A stretch of DNA of 5,725 nucleotides, taken from NCBI GenBank assembly GCA_012521525.1, contig JAAYMG010000093.1, positions 1 through 5,725 of the forward strand, given 5' to 3'. Shown here one piece after another: positions 5,386 to 5,725 of this stretch. Each line of letters starts with the position of its first letter. Positions within the stretch are counted from its first letter, which is position 1. The translations under genes were made by a program, and so were the position numbers. The stretch is from Clostridiales bacterium (GTDB lineage Bacteria; Bacillota; Clostridia; Oscillospirales; JAAYOS01). The notes under the pieces were generated by a model. The model made no database searches. It was not told the origin of the DNA and saw only the letters and a program-made list of their open reading frames with translations.

Positions 5386-5725
5386 ATGTATAAAATCGTC
5401 GAGAAGCGCATTTTGAATCCGGAAGTGAAATTGATGAGAGTCGAGGCGCCGCTGGTTGCTGCCAAGGCAAAACCCGGTCAGTTCGTCATTATTCGTGTGG
5501 ATGAGAAAGCGGAGAGGATCCCCCTGACGATAGCCGAAACCATCAGGGATAAAGGTCTTGTGACCATCATTTTCCAGGAGGTGGGCGTGAGCACTAAGAA
5601 GCTCGGAGCTTTGGATGAGGGAGACTGCATTTTGGATTTCTCAGGCCCGCTTGGCAAACCGTCAGAACTGGACGGACTGAAAAAGGTATGCGTTATCGGC
5701 GGAGGACTCGGGTGTGCGATCGCCT
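5386..5725 (+). CDS. NfnA/SudB-like FAD/NAD-binding flavoprotein subunit (5' part)
   Basis: The first 113 codons are inside the window; the rest runs off the right end. The fold is that of ferredoxin-NADP reductase/dihydroorotate dehydrogenase electron-transfer subunits. K-P-G-Q-F-V-I-I-R (29-37) and R-I-P-L-T-I-A (44-50) line the FAD site, V-G-V-S-T-K-K-L (66-73) and G-P-L-G-K-P-S (87-93) follow, and G-G-G-L-G-C-A-I-A (105-113) begins the NAD(P)-binding domain. The short N-terminus and M-Y-K-I-V-E-K-R-I-L opening resemble NfnA, the small subunit of NADH-dependent ferredoxin:NADP oxidoreductase, or SudB. The large subunit NfnB/SudA (GltD-like) usually follows, but it would be outside the window. 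The ATG has a moderate site AGGGTGG (5372-5378). The 46-bp gap after rarA has neither a clear promoter nor a terminator, so the gene is probably read through from rarA. PyrK is an alternative, but this neighbourhood has no pyrimidine gene. Confidence 0.85.
   Translation, partial: MYKIVEKRILNPEVKLMRVEAPLVAAKAKPGQFVIIRVDEKAERIPLTIAETIRDKGLVTIIFQEVGVSTKKLGALDEGDCILDFSGPLGKPSELDGLKKVCVIGGGLGCAIA

Noticed and set aside
4044..5394. Identical ATGTATAA openings of rarA and the NfnA-like gene as a repeat
   Set aside because: The match is eight bases and stops at once; two proteins beginning Met-Tyr-Lys is coincidence.

Overview
The window looks like chromosomal core DNA from an anaerobic Gram-positive bacterium of class Clostridia, probably of the Oscillospiraceae/Ruminococcaceae type. 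This rests on recalled resemblance, not a search. The endonuclease III, the serine hydroxymethyltransferase and the RarA-type ATPase all read like the versions from that group. The partial last gene resembles NfnA, common in anaerobes. Ribosome binding sites are mostly strong GGAGG types, and base composition looks even across the window. I see no IS element, phage gene, tRNA, rRNA or CRISPR array.

Left part (1-1632): the 3' end of a plus-strand gene of unknown function, perhaps with a LolA-like secreted fold, converges on a three-gene minus-strand operon. In transcription order the operon encodes a 93-residue helical protein, a 151-residue protein with a disordered middle, and a 121-residue protein with a hydrophobic C-terminus. 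The last two genes overlap by 17 bp. A sigma-A-like promoter lies just upstream of the first gene. I recognise these small proteins only as Clostridia-type hypotheticals. They are the most interesting unknowns here. The two converging genes end in a 15-bp tandem duplication that supplies a stop codon to each strand twice.

Middle (1633-2723): a strong AT-rich terminator separates the small-gene operon from nth (endonuclease III, minus strand). A further GC-rich stem-loop lies just behind the nth stop. The 216-bp region between nth and the next gene is a divergent promoter region, with a weak extended -10 for nth and a good sigma-A promoter plus a 7-bp leader hairpin for glyA.

Right part (2724-5725): glyA (serine hydroxymethyltransferase), rarA/mgsA (AAA+ ATPase acting at stalled replication forks) with its own near-consensus promoter, and the first 113 codons of an NfnA/SudB-like FAD/NAD-binding flavoprotein subunit. 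All three face the same way with short gaps, and no convincing terminator lies between them, so partial co-transcription is likely. Their functions (one-carbon supply, replication repair, redox balance) do not form one pathway. I found no clear evidence of a new multi-gene defence or mobile system.
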